The position numbers were made by a program, and so were the translations under genes. Shown piece by piece: positions 42,750 to 51,437 of a DNA stretch of 64,000 nucleotides; positions within the stretch are counted from its first letter, which is position 1, and the number at the start of each line of letters is the position of its first letter. This DNA is from Verrucomicrobiota bacterium (GTDB taxonomy: Bacteria > Chlamydiota > Chlamydiia > Chlamydiales > Rhabdochlamydiaceae): contig JAFEGJ010000002.1 of assembly GCA_018240015.1 (NCBI GenBank), positions 62,619-126,618 on the forward strand. The letters run 5' to 3'. A model generated the notes under the pieces. That model had not been told where the DNA came from, did no database searches, and saw nothing but the letters and a program-made list of their open reading frames with translations.

Positions 42750-44891
42750 TCATTTTACCCAGTGCAGGACATCGCGAATGATGCTCCACCGAGGTTCTTT
42801 CGGGGGAAGGCGTTTGCCTTGGATCCAATAGTCGGATTGAAGCTTGGTAAAACCTCGTTGATCTTTGAGCGTCATCCACTGGTTGATAAACTGGATCATG
42901 TCGATGGCCCCTGTGCGCACAGGATAAGCAAAATACTTGGACCCGAGATCTCCGCTATACGACAAGGTCGTATACTCAGGATGAGAAAGACACCATAGAT
43001 AGCCGGGAAGCTGCGACCACATGTAGGCATCTATCGCGTTGTCATAAAGTGGCTGAATCGATGTGACGGGCACAAGAATCTGGGGAGAAAAGTGGCGGCT
43101 GACGGCCATGCGGTAGGCTCCCTCGGCGCCAATTTTCAAGTTGGGATTGTGTTCTATAACGCCCAGGTCACGGAATTTATCGACTTTGTTGGCAGGGACG
43201 ATGAGGGCGTTGGGCTGATCGATGTAGGCGTGGCTAAAATCCATCGTTAAAAGTCGTTCTTCATCGACGACGATGGCCGACATGGCCATATCGAAATACC
43301 CATTATCGAGATCTTCAGCCAGATGGTAAAGATCGAGCGGAACGAGGGTGAGTTTCGCTTCGAGATCTTTGGCTAGTTCGTAGGCAAATGCAATGTCGTA
43401 GCCGACAACTTCGTTCCACTTGTTGAGGTAGCAAAAGGGGATGTTGGTGGGATCGTAGCCCACACGGAGCTCGCGTGTTTTAAAAATACGGGCAAGGGGC
43501 TCGGCGGTCTTATCGACGGGGCGATTATCACGCTGGGTGTAGACGGCAACCTGAGGAGGATCGCTAATCACATCCGATACCCGGAAGGTGTAATACAAAT
43601 CGCTGTAATTATCCGATATGTTGACGAACTGTTTTCCAATGAAGACAGCGGCGAGTAAGATGGCTGCGCTACTGCCGACGTGGGTGAGCAGCCGACGCCA
43701 CTGGATCTGCAAAAGTCCGTAGTAGTGGAGGATGACGAGGATGGTGAGGGTGAGCATCGAGGCAACGCTTAGGAGGACTTGGAAGTTGAGCGTCATCGAG
43801 AGGGTTTCAACGAAGAGGTTGAACGCTTCTGCGGGAAGTCTTAAAGCATCGATCAGAAACGACATACCCACGAGGGAAAGCTGCGGCGTTCCAAACGAAA
43901 TGGGAATGGTGAGAATAGGAGAGAGAAGGGCACTTGTGTCGGTTAAAGGATGGCGATAGAAAAAGGCGAGGAAAAAAATGAAGAGCAGCAGGAAGAAATT
44001 GCCGATTTGCGCAAAGCTAAAAGCTAGCGGTACGACGGTCTGTGCTGTTCCCCGAAACGTTCCGAGATCGAGGTGGTTTCTTTCAGCGAGTCTTCGCATG
44101 CAGTTGTTGATATAAGGGAAAGCGATGCTTGGGATGCCGGTTGCAAAAGCAATTGTCGTGACGATGCGGAACTCTTGCCTCAAGTCTTTATAGGGAATCG
44201 ACGTGAAACACGAGACCAGGTTCGGTAGAAACCACATGCTCAAGAATAGGCAAGCAAGGATCGTGGAGACGACGTAGACTTCGAGTTTCACAAGATCGTT
44301 GAAATTCACTGTGCCGACCACGTTGGCGATATGGGCAAAGATCCCGATCGGAGAAATGAGCGCAATCCAATGGAAAACCTTGTCGAGGGAAAGGTTGACT
44401 TTTTCGAGGAATCCCAAAACCGGTTCTTTGTCTTTGAGGTGCATAAGCGCAACCCCGATGACGACGCTAAACAATGCGATGGCTGGCACTACATTATTGG
44501 CAAGATCATAGAAAGGGTTTTCAGGGATGATGTAGGAGAGAAAATCTTTTGCAACGCGGGTAGGCTCTTCGGTGAAGTCAGCGCTTGCTTGAGGAAGGGG
44601 TGTCGGGATGAGGATTTTCAGGATATAAATGGCTCCGAACATCAGGCCCCAGAGCATGATGAGGAAATACCAACCCCTTTTCAGAAGCTTTCTTGCGATT
44701 TCTGGAGTCAAAGATCCAAGGCCGTGGATGAGGAGTGTGGGAATGTAGGGGAGCACGACCATCTGGATGAGCATGACAAAGCCTGTGCCAACGGGCTGGA
44801 AGATTTCGCAAATGGGCCCTAAAAAAAGGCCAGCGAAAATACCCAAGATGGCGGCAATGAGGACTTCGTAGCCAAGACGCGATTTGAACAT
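42750..44891 (-). CDS. Dicarboxylate/amino-acid symporter fused to solute-binding domain
   Basis: The 713-residue protein begins with a sodium/dicarboxylate symporter domain (1-425) with its membrane helices, the conserved Ser/Pro-rich turn region and ATGIPSIAFPYINNC (about 248-262). The last 260 residues (about 455-700) match a family 3 solute-binding domain: LRVGYDPTNIPFCYLN, VGYDIAFAYELAKDL, DMAMSAIVVDEERLLTMDFSHAYI. A short linker with FRVSDVISDP joins them. Such fusions feed substrate, probably acidic amino acids or dicarboxylates, to the transporter from the periplasmic side. No frameshift was found. Confidence 0.85.
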   Translation of the reverse strand: MFKSRLGYEVLIAAILGIFAGLFLGPICEIFQPVGTGFVMLIQMVVLPYIPTLLIHGLGSLTPEIARKLLKRGWYFLIMLWGLMFGAIYILKILIPTPLPQASADFTEEPTRVAKDFLSYIIPENPFYDLANNVVPAIALFSVVIGVALMHLKDKEPVLGFLEKVNLSLDKVFHWIALISPIGIFAHIANVVGTVNFNDLVKLEVYVVSTILACLFLSMWFLPNLVSCFTSIPYKDLRQEFRIVTTIAFATGIPSIAFPYINNCMRRLAERNHLDLGTFRGTAQTVVPLAFSFAQIGNFFLLLFIFFLAFFYRHPLTDTSALLSPILTIPISFGTPQLSLVGMSFLIDALRLPAEAFNLFVETLSMTLNFQVLLSVASMLTLTILVILHYYGLLQIQWRRLLTHVGSSAAILLAAVFIGKQFVNISDNYSDLYYTFRVSDVISDPPQVAVYTQRDNRPVDKTAEPLARIFKTRELRVGYDPTNIPFCYLNKWNEVVGYDIAFAYELAKDLEAKLTLVPLDLYHLAEDLDNGYFDMAMSAIVVDEERLLTMDFSHAYIDQPNALIVPANKVDKFRDLGVIEHNPNLKIGAEGAYRMAVSRHFSPQILVPVTSIQPLYDNAIDAYMWSQLPGYLWCLSHPEYTTLSYSGDLGSKYFAYPVRTGAIDMIQFINQWMTLKDQRGFTKLQSDYWIQGKRLPPKEPRWSIIRDVLHWVK

Positions 44892-44970
44892 AGCCTCACC
44901 TTAAAAAACTTCGGGGGCAGATGCAAGTAAAATCTTGATGATAATTTTCTGCCTGTGCAAAATATGTTCC

Positions 44971-45438
44971 ATGAAAGTTATAGCTCCTGATCTCGAGAAA
45001 CCTTCAAATTTATCCATCGATGTTCTAACGCACTTGATTGATAGATTTAAAAGTAGCTTAGAATTTATCGATTGGATTTCGAACGGCTGCTATGAGCGAA
45101 AAATTATCCACAATCACGTTCAGGATGGAAAACATACGCATATTAGTATGTTCTATGTTGAGGAACGATTGATTCTGACGTGCCGTACTGAAATATCGCT
45201 GCCACTACTGACTCAAGATAGGGTACATTTTCTAAGTAAGAGCATGAGAAATGAACCCGTTTCTTTTCCTTATCCGTTCGACTATCAAAAAAACACTCTA
45301 AACACCGTTGTTTGTGAGCCCTACTACACGGCTATTTCTCAATATATTGTCAAAAATGAAGTCGTTGGCATGTCATGGGAGATTTTCGAACTTCCTAACC
45401 TTTGGGATTTACACTTATCTCGAAATGAACATCGATAA
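44971..45438 (+). CDS. Tandem paralogue family, member 1
   Basis: The 155-residue protein belongs to three consecutive paralogues (with 45425 and 45928). Shared landmarks are an N-terminal helix with F(I/L)(D/E/H)W, and a C-terminal motif EPYYTAISQ...VVGMSWEIFELPNLWDL. I know no family. The frame opens at 44935, but the ATG at 44971 fits the paralogues better and has AATATG upstream. It is divergent from the symporter gene. It overlaps member 2 by 14 bases. Function unknown; duplicated effectors or antitoxin-like proteins are possibilities. Confidence 0.62.
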   Translation: MKVIAPDLEKPSNLSIDVLTHLIDRFKSSLEFIDWISNGCYERKIIHNHVQDGKHTHISMFYVEERLILTCRTEISLPLLTQDRVHFLSKSMRNEPVSFPYPFDYQKNTLNTVVCEPYYTAISQYIVKNEVVGMSWEIFELPNLWDLHLSRNEHR

Positions 45439-45925
45439 TTCGAAGCAAATCCAGATTGGAACATTGGAAGACGATCATCGATCAATTATCGAACTGATCG
45501 ATATTTATAAGTACGGGGCTGCCTTTTTAGAGTGGATTTCAGATTCTACATATACACGACAACTCGTCTATGATAAAACCTCCGATTCCAAATATTTACG
45601 CTTTTGCATTTATCACATCGAAGGTGTGCAGGTTCATTCTGCTAGAGCCGAATTCAATCTCGATTATATTACAGAGTCCTCCCACAACTTTTTAAAAGGC
45701 TCACAAAAAAATGAGCCTTTAGATATTCCACCTGATTTTGGCATTGAAAGAAATCCCATCAGGCGCATCATTTCCGAGCCTTACTACACCATCATTGCTC
45801 AGCTTATGGAAAATGATAGAGTCATTGGGATGATTTGGGAGATTTACGAACTCCCCGAGCTCGCAAAATTTTATGCTAAAAAAGATGATCCCCTTCGCTA
45901 TTGGATGCTGAACCGGACAGAATAG
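45425..45925 (+). CDS. Tandem paralogue family, member 2
   Basis: The 166-residue second copy carries FLEWISDSTYTRQLV, then SEPYYTIIAQLMENDRVIGM and WEIYELPELAKFYAKK. The start ATG at 45425 lies 14 bases inside member 1, so translation is coupled. The frame extends further up but the paralogue alignment supports this start. Member 3 begins 2 bases after its stop. The order of the three suggests repeated tandem duplication with strong divergence. No catalytic residues are shared beyond Glu, Tyr and Trp in the motif. Confidence 0.65.
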   Translation: MNIDNSKQIQIGTLEDDHRSIIELIDIYKYGAAFLEWISDSTYTRQLVYDKTSDSKYLRFCIYHIEGVQVHSARAEFNLDYITESSHNFLKGSQKNEPLDIPPDFGIERNPIRRIISEPYYTIIAQLMENDRVIGMIWEIYELPELAKFYAKKDDPLRYWMLNRTE

Positions 45926-45927
45926 AA

Positions 45928-46377
45928 ATGATTACCAACGAACAAATCATAGCCCTTATTAGGAGCTTTAATTTCACCGTGGAGTTTTTCCATTGGTTGC
46001 AATTGGATGGCCAGCAAGCAAAGAATTTGCTCGAGCGTGTGGAAAATAATGTTTATGAACGCATAGGCGAGTGCTCCATTCATGGAACGCGTGTGTATAG
46101 TTTTGGGGGAAAATTGGATCTCACTAAAATTTCCCACTTTTATGACCAATCGGTTCACGAAGAGAAAGACTTGTTTACATGTCTTTGGTCCAATTTGAAT
46201 CAATTTGAAAAAAAGATCATCGAAGAAGTCATTACGGACAATCACTATACGATTTTGTCCGAGTGCATTTACAAAACGCAAGTTTACGGTAGTTGGTGGG
46301 AGATTTATGAACTTCCCGAGCTGGCTCGCTCTATCGAGAAATTAGAGCATGTCAGAAATCATCTAGAAATTGCTTGA
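45928..46377 (+). CDS. Tandem paralogue family, member 3
   Basis: The 149-residue third copy keeps VEFFHWLQL, then TDNHYTILSE and WWEIYELPELARS. The ATG at 45928 starts 2 bases after member 2 ends; a TTG upstream in frame would overlap member 2. An NlpC-like gene starts 36 bases after. The family motif (HYTI/YYT ... G..WEI.ELP.L) suggests a shared fold across the three. No function is known, and the copies are too diverged to infer more. Confidence 0.65.
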   Translation: MITNEQIIALIRSFNFTVEFFHWLQLDGQQAKNLLERVENNVYERIGECSIHGTRVYSFGGKLDLTKISHFYDQSVHEEKDLFTCLWSNLNQFEKKIIEEVITDNHYTILSECIYKTQVYGSWWEIYELPELARSIEKLEHVRNHLEIA

Positions 46378-46402
46378 AGTTAATCTTTCTGTCCCTGTAG
46401 TT

Positions 46403-46408
46403 TATACC
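46403..46408 (+). promoter_or_regulatory. Near-start -10 box
   Basis: TATACC lies only 5 bases before the ATG at 46414. A start at the usual distance would place the mRNA end at or within the first codon, so the message would be leaderless or nearly so. No Shine-Dalgarno is seen. A -35 match is not clear. Confidence 0.35.
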
Positions 46409-46413
46409 GCATT

Positions 46414-47373
46414 ATGAGTAATTCTATTTCAGCCTTTTTAATAAAAAATTGTATTTGTGGTGAATTGTTATTAAATAACAAGTCATATAATTCATTTCGT
46501 TTGAATGAAAATCAAACGCAACTAAGGACCTTTTCAGTAACGCTGCGCTTTTGTCATATGCATATGGAGTTCGTTCTTCGTAAATGTGAAGACATTGCGA
46601 GCCATCATTTTGCTAAAAATGGCGCAGCTCAGCAGTTTTCAGTTAACTCCCAATATCTCACCGTTCAGGCCAAGGCATGCAATGAAGAGATCCGTAATTA
46701 TCTACAAAATAAAGAAATCGAAAACCGCTCAAAAATTATTACGGAACTCCGCAAGCTTTCCCAAGATCTGTGGCAGCCCAGCCTTGAGCGCGCACATGCG
46801 CTTATGGGCTCGATTTTCCTGTCGTTAATGAACTCTACGCAGAATTTTACCTTGCCCCGTACTTGTTTTCAGAAAGAGGAAAACAGATGGACCCTAACGA
46901 GGGAAACTCTTATCAAGTATTACGAGATTGTCGACGATAAAATCTATGAGAGTTTCGGTCATAAACAACAAGGGCATACCCTTACTTTTACTACAAAAGA
47001 CTATGAGCAATTTGATGTGCGTCCAGGAGTGGAGCTCATACGTGCAGCTCGTGACCTAATCTGCTCTGAATTTGCTCTATTTCAAATCCAAGAAAAAAGA
47101 GCTAAAGACTCCATTTTTTATCCAGGGCGATCTCTAGATATTATCGGCCTCATGCTAGCGATTCAGGATTGGAATTACATGAACGTTTTGGAGCCCAAAG
47201 AAAACGATTTAGTTGTTTATCTACATGAGGACAAGCCTACCCATGTGGGGGTCTGGACAAAATCGGGAAAAGTACAGTCTAAATTTGGAAATGTCACAAC
47301 TATTTGTGAGCATCCTATTTTTGATGTCCCTACTATCTATGGAACGGAAGTCATTTTTTTAAGAAAATCTTAA
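46414..47373 (+). CDS. NlpC/P60-like cysteine peptidase candidate 1
   Basis: The 319-residue protein has an alpha-helical N-terminal half and a C-terminal region with conserved Cys217 (LICSEFALFQ), His277 (PTHVGVW) and His300 (CEHPIFDV), plus KENDLVVYL and KVQSKFG. The order Cys, then His in an HVG context, matches papain-like NlpC/P60 or CHAP folds that cut peptides or amide bonds. The paralogue at 47424 keeps all three. There is no signal peptide. A -10 box (46403) lies 5 bases before the ATG. It may act on host or wall peptides, which is inference. Confidence 0.55.
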   Translation: MSNSISAFLIKNCICGELLLNNKSYNSFRLNENQTQLRTFSVTLRFCHMHMEFVLRKCEDIASHHFAKNGAAQQFSVNSQYLTVQAKACNEEIRNYLQNKEIENRSKIITELRKLSQDLWQPSLERAHALMGSIFLSLMNSTQNFTLPRTCFQKEENRWTLTRETLIKYYEIVDDKIYESFGHKQQGHTLTFTTKDYEQFDVRPGVELIRAARDLICSEFALFQIQEKRAKDSIFYPGRSLDIIGLMLAIQDWNYMNVLEPKENDLVVYLHEDKPTHVGVWTKSGKVQSKFGNVTTICEHPIFDVPTIYGTEVIFLRKS

Positions 47374-47410
47374 TACCTATTGGGAACTGATAGAAATCGT
47401 GTCTTTGAAG

Positions 47411-47416
47411 TATAAT
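47411..47416 (+). promoter_or_regulatory. Near-start -10 box TATAAT
   Basis: A perfect TATAAT lies 7 bases before the ATG at 47424. This places the transcription start close to the first codon and implies a leaderless or nearly leaderless message. No ribosome binding site is present. Confidence 0.45.
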
Positions 47417-47423
47417 AGTTTCC

Positions 47424-48398
47424 ATGAGTAATAGCGTTTCTTTTAATTTAAAATTTTATTGCGAACCACATGCCGTAGAAATCTATAAAAAAAAGTATGA
47501 GTCTTTTTCTTTAAAAGAGGGAATGACGGAAAAACTTATCGCTGCCGCCTGCCTAAGCTACAGCCTGAAATACAACGATCGGATTTTCGAAGTTTTTAAA
47601 AAAAAATTTGAGTTTCTTGTGCAAAACGCTGGATTTACACCACCGAGTATAGTCCTTTCTTTAACTCGTATTGGTATACGAATACGAGAATATCGGGATG
47701 AAGTGCTAGAATTTTTTGAAACGGATAAAGAATTTGCTCAGCAGGCAGCCAAGGCGGTAAGGCTTTCTATGAAGGATGTTAAAGCTAGCTGGAGCCAAGC
47801 AGCTGATATCTCTTTCAAGGCATTCGAAGAGTATTCTGAGGAAATTCAGGGGGAAAAAGCCTTTTCCTTGCCTTGTGATATCTTCCAGCAAAAATCCGAT
47901 AAATCTTTGGAGTATAATGTGGAAGATCTTCTAAAGAGGGAGCCGGTACTCTTTAGCGCTGTTTTTCGTCAGCTTGGACTGAAGCAAGGAGCTGTCCCCC
48001 TAGTTTTTACTAAGCAAAATTATGATAAATTCAAGGTTGCGGTAGGTGTTGAGTTAATAAAATCTGCATCTTTCCTCACGTGCTTTGGCTACGTTTTGTT
48101 ACAAATGGGAGAACTAAGGGCTAAGGAATACATCTTTTACAGGAAAAGCTCTTTTGACATGAAGTTCTTCCTTCCTATGCTCATCGATTGGGATTATCAA
48201 GTCGTATCCGATCCGCGAGAAAATGATTTAGTCGTCTATGTTGATGCAAAAAATACCGTGCAACATGCAGGGAAAATCACGCGCGAGGGAAAAGTAGATT
48301 CAAAATTGGGTATAGCGAATTCTTTTGCATGGGAGCATGATCTTTTTGAAGTACCTCCTCATTTTGGATCAAAAGTCATTTTTTTGAGGAAAGTTTAG
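47424..48398 (+). CDS. NlpC/P60-like cysteine peptidase candidate 2
   Basis: The 324-residue paralogue keeps Cys220 (FLTCFGYVLLQM), His281 (VQHAGKI) and His305 (WEHDLFEVP), with PRENDLVVYV, KVDSKLG and the same C-terminus (VIFLRK). The N-terminal half differs more between copies. The ATG is preceded by TATAAT at 47411. It overlaps the opposing folD gene by 23 bases. The pattern suggests a papain-like fold; the substrate is unknown. Two tandem copies suggest different targets. No search has confirmed the family. Confidence 0.55.
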   Translation: MSNSVSFNLKFYCEPHAVEIYKKKYESFSLKEGMTEKLIAAACLSYSLKYNDRIFEVFKKKFEFLVQNAGFTPPSIVLSLTRIGIRIREYRDEVLEFFETDKEFAQQAAKAVRLSMKDVKASWSQAADISFKAFEEYSEEIQGEKAFSLPCDIFQQKSDKSLEYNVEDLLKREPVLFSAVFRQLGLKQGAVPLVFTKQNYDKFKVAVGVELIKSASFLTCFGYVLLQMGELRAKEYIFYRKSSFDMKFFLPMLIDWDYQVVSDPRENDLVVYVDAKNTVQHAGKITREGKVDSKLGIANSFAWEHDLFEVPPHFGSKVIFLRKV

Positions 48399-49233
48399 TC
48401 TCGTAGCTTTGGACAACATTCGACATAAGCATCGCGATCGTCATCGGTCCGACGCCCCCAGGAACCGGAGTAATAGCCGAGACGAGGGGAGCCACCGCTT
48501 CATAATCGACATCGCCGGCAATGCGCCCACCGACGCGATTGATCCCGACATCGATGACCACGCTTTTAAGTTTTACCATGTCGGCTGTGATCGATAGGGG
48601 ATGGCCCATCGCGGCAACGAGAATATCGGCGCTTTTAGTGATTTCTTTGAGGTGGTGTGTGGCGCTATGGGCGATGGTGACCGTCGCGTTAGCGCCCTCT
48701 TTTTTTTGCATCAAAAGAGCAGCGAGCGGCTTCCCAACGATATTACTGCGGCCGACGATGACGACATGTTTACCCGCAGTCTTAATTTCATAAGCTTTGA
48801 GCAGGGTCTGAATGCCGAGCGGCGTGCAGGGAATAAATCCATCGGTTTCACCGAGGAGAAGCTTGCCAAAATTGCAGGGATGGAGCCCATCGACATCTTT
48901 GCCAGGATCGATAGCGCTGAGGACCTTTTGCGTCGAAAGATGGGAGGGGAGCGGTAGCTGAATGAGGATTCCGTCAACTAAAGGATCTCGATTTAAGTGC
49001 TCAATATGCGCAAGCACCTCTTTTTCTGACGCATCTTGGCGAAAAATCTTGTCAAACGAGGCGATGCCGACATCTTGGCATTTCTTTTTCTTCATGCGCA
49101 CATAGGTGTGCGAAGCGGGGTTTTCTCCTACTAAAATGAAAGCAAGTCCTGGAGGGCGCACAAAAGTGCCGATGGTTCTTTTCAGCTCATGCTCAACTTT
49201 TGCTGCCACATGTTTGCCATCGAGGATTTTCAT
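48376..49233 (-). CDS. folD: Methylenetetrahydrofolate dehydrogenase/cyclohydrolase
   Basis: The 285-residue bifunctional enzyme interconverts 5,10-methylene- and 10-formyl-tetrahydrofolate. The motifs ASHTYVRMKKKKC (with Lys), LIQLPLPSHL, PGKDVDGL, VVIVGRSNIVGKPLAALL and TPVPGGVGPMTIAML are clear. Its stop end overlaps the NlpC-like gene by 23 bases. It shares 4 bases with suhB upstream (ATGA). With FolC it supports one-carbon metabolism. Confidence 0.95.
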   Translation of the reverse strand: MKILDGKHVAAKVEHELKRTIGTFVRPPGLAFILVGENPASHTYVRMKKKKCQDVGIASFDKIFRQDASEKEVLAHIEHLNRDPLVDGILIQLPLPSHLSTQKVLSAIDPGKDVDGLHPCNFGKLLLGETDGFIPCTPLGIQTLLKAYEIKTAGKHVVIVGRSNIVGKPLAALLMQKKEGANATVTIAHSATHHLKEITKSADILVAAMGHPLSITADMVKLKSVVIDVGINRVGGRIAGDVDYEAVAPLVSAITPVPGGVGPMTIAMLMSNVVQSYETKLSSKK

Positions 49234-49994
49234 ACCAGCTCCAGTTTGAGGCGGCCATTGGTGGCAAGAATGGGTCCTCTTTCTCGTAAAGAGCGGGGCC
49301 TGCCTTCATAATCAGTTACTTTTCCTCCGGCTTCTTCGACGAGCAGCTTTCCTCCGGCTAAATCCCACGGTTCTAAAGAGACTTCCCAGTAAGCATCGAA
49401 CCTGCCTGCAGCTACATAAGCGAGATCGATCGCCGCCGACCCCAGCCTCCGAATCGGAATGCCTTTCTTGGTCATGTTGGAAAACGTGTCGATGCAGTGG
49501 AGTGGATTTTGATCGACATTGTAGGGAAATCCTGTCGCCAAAAAGGCGGCATTGATGTCAGTTGTGTCTGTGACTTGCATTTTTTGGCCATTGAAAAAGG
49601 CCCCTTTCCCTTTTTCTGCTGTAAAGAGCTCTTCCGTGATGGGTTGGTACACAACCCCGCAGAGTATTTCCTCACCCCTCGTCGCGGCAATGCTAACCGA
49701 AAAAACGGGGATTCCGTGCGCAAAATTCACGGTGCCATCGAGTGGATCGATGATCCAAAGAATTTCCCCCGTCTTTGACGGGCCGCTCTCTTCAGCCAAA
49801 ATCCCATGGGAGGGAAAGGCTTTTAATATCGTTTCGATGATGATTTTTTCTGAGGCATGGTCGTATTCGGTGACGAGATTGTGCTTGCCGCTTTTTTTAG
49901 AGATTTGAAACGACGTGCCAAGGCCCTTGCGCAGGAGTTTTCCTGCTTTTTCGGCAGCGTCTACAGCAACTGATAGTAGCTCATTGTTCTTCAT
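49230..49994 (-). CDS. suhB: Inositol monophosphatase family protein
   Basis: The 254-residue phosphatase has the family motifs: ILAEESG (metal site Glu), WIIDPLDGTVNFAHGIP, and WDLAGGKLLVEEAGG. It hydrolyses inositol phosphate or similar substrates and in bacteria can be a ribosome-linked regulator (SuhB). It overlaps mreD by 14 bases and folD by 4. It is one of a run of minus-strand genes from galE to folD. The specific substrate is inferred from the family. Confidence 0.9.
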   Translation of the reverse strand: MKNNELLSVAVDAAEKAGKLLRKGLGTSFQISKKSGKHNLVTEYDHASEKIIIETILKAFPSHGILAEESGPSKTGEILWIIDPLDGTVNFAHGIPVFSVSIAATRGEEILCGVVYQPITEELFTAEKGKGAFFNGQKMQVTDTTDINAAFLATGFPYNVDQNPLHCIDTFSNMTKKGIPIRRLGSAAIDLAYVAAGRFDAYWEVSLEPWDLAGGKLLVEEAGGKVTDYEGRPRSLRERGPILATNGRLKLELV

Positions 49995-50493
49995 CGGCGC
50001 GCTTAAAGAGGTTTTTCCATCCGGTCTTTTGTATGTAAGTATATAATTTCAGCGGACAAGTAAACCATAAAAAAGCGTAGAGGCCATCGAGCACCGGCAT
50101 GAAGATTAAGTTGGTGAGAAGCGTGCCGACTTGGAAGGGAAGGTAGGTGAGGAAAAGTAAAAATATCGTAAGCGCAAGAGAAATGAGAGCCGAAAACGCC
50201 GAAAAGGCGAGGGGCTTGTCTTCAAAAAAATGTCTTTTTTGCGTGTAAAAAATAGATGAGATAACCGTACAGGCCAGCGCTTGCAGCCCAAACCTAAGCT
50301 CCGAGGAAAGAAGATCGAGAAGGAGTCCGCAGCCAAAGGCGATCCACAGAGCTTTGGGGAAAGACACCCGGTAGAAGCTTAAAGCAAAAAAGGGGGCAAA
50401 TGTCATGAGTTTGAGGCTGGGGAAAATGGCCGTGCTAACGAGAGTCATGATGAGGGCCAGCAGAAACGAAAAATAAAGGGGTGGTTTTTTCAT
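49981..50493 (-). CDS. MreD-like rod-shape protein
   Basis: The 170-residue membrane protein has about five hydrophobic spans (about 6-24, 38-60, 80-98, 105-122, 130-150) and the LLLDLLSSELRFGLQAL motif seen in MreD. It would act with MreB/MreC at the envelope. The start overlaps the galE stop (ATGA). The frame opens 6 codons earlier, but ATG 50493 is coupled. The sequence similarity to MreD is modest, so it could be another small membrane protein. No mreB or mreC is in this window. Confidence 0.6.
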   Translation of the reverse strand: MKKPPLYFSFLLALIMTLVSTAIFPSLKLMTFAPFFALSFYRVSFPKALWIAFGCGLLLDLLSSELRFGLQALACTVISSIFYTQKRHFFEDKPLAFSAFSALISLALTIFLLFLTYLPFQVGTLLTNLIFMPVLDGLYAFLWFTCPLKLYTYIQKTGWKNLFKRADEEQ

Positions 50494-51437
50494 TGTCGGT
50501 GCCACTTCCAAGCAGTTTCAAGGATCGTCGTAAGGTCGCTATGCGCCGGTATCCACCCGAGCATTTCTTTTGCAAGAGAGCTATCCGCAACGAGTACGGG
50601 GGGATCGAGAGGGCTTCCTGGACCTCTTTCCATGGGAAAATCAGCCTGAGTAAGTCGAACCACTTCGTCTAAAATTTCTTGCACAGAGCAGCCTTGACCG
50701 GTTCCTAAGTTCACCGCGGCAGAGCCGTTGTTTTTCATCGTCCACTCGAGAGCTTTCACATGGGCATCTGCTAAATCTTTCACATGGATAAAGTCGCGTA
50801 GGATACTTCCATCGCCGTTGATCGTGAATTTAGGTCGTTTTTGAAGCGCCGTCAAAATCGCGAGCGGAATGAGATGGGTTTCAGGGCTGTGGGCTTCACC
50901 GATTTCTCCATCCAAATCTGCGCCTGCGGCATTAAAATACCGCAGAGACATCACCGAAAGATCATGCGCTCTTGCCATATCGGATAAAATCTGCTCGGCC
51001 ATCCATTTGGTGTGGCCGTAGGGGCTGACTGGAGATTTGGGATGGTCCTCTCTAATGGGAGTCATTTCTGGATGGCCGTAAACCGCCGCGCTGCTAGAAA
51101 AGACAAGAGATCGAACGCCGTGGCGCACCATTGCTTTTGCCAGCTCTAGTGTGCCTCCAATGTTGACTTCGTAGTACTGCTCGGGCTGCTGAATTGATGC
51201 GCGCACTTCGATGAGTCCTGCTAAATGGATCACACCTTCTAGCTGGTGCTCACGAAAAACTGCATCGAGCGCCTCATCGTCTAAAATATCTCCGACAACG
51301 AGAGGCCCCCATTTTACGGCAGAGGCCCTCCCATTCGATAAATTATCGAACACGATGGGCTCATGTCCGGCGGCTTTGAGAGCCTTGCAGACATGGCTTC
51401 CAATATAACCAGCTCCACCGGTTACAAGACACTTCAC
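50490..51437 (-). CDS. galE: UDP-glucose 4-epimerase
   Basis: The 315-residue NAD-dependent epimerase has GGAGYIGSHVCKAL (7-20), FSSSAAVYGHP, YGHTKWMAEQILSD (Tyr/Lys catalytic) and the AGADLDGEIGE region. It interconverts UDP-Glc and UDP-Gal. It starts with GTG that shares one base with the stop of the sugar transferase, with AAGGAG 8 bases upstream. ugd and the sugar transferase upstream suggest supply of sugar nucleotides for a glycan or glycolipid. Confidence 0.92.
   Translation of the reverse strand: MKCLVTGGAGYIGSHVCKALKAAGHEPIVFDNLSNGRASAVKWGPLVVGDILDDEALDAVFREHQLEGVIHLAGLIEVRASIQQPEQYYEVNIGGTLELAKAMVRHGVRSLVFSSSAAVYGHPEMTPIREDHPKSPVSPYGHTKWMAEQILSDMARAHDLSVMSLRYFNAAGADLDGEIGEAHSPETHLIPLAILTALQKRPKFTINGDGSILRDFIHVKDLADAHVKALEWTMKNNGSAAVNLGTGQGCSVQEILDEVVRLTQADFPMERGPGSPLDPPVLVADSSLAKEMLGWIPAHSDLTTILETAWKWHRQ

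Noticed and set aside
44331-44822. 163-codon plus-strand frame within the symporter gene
   Set aside because: Antisense shadow of the membrane domain. No signal or domain is present.
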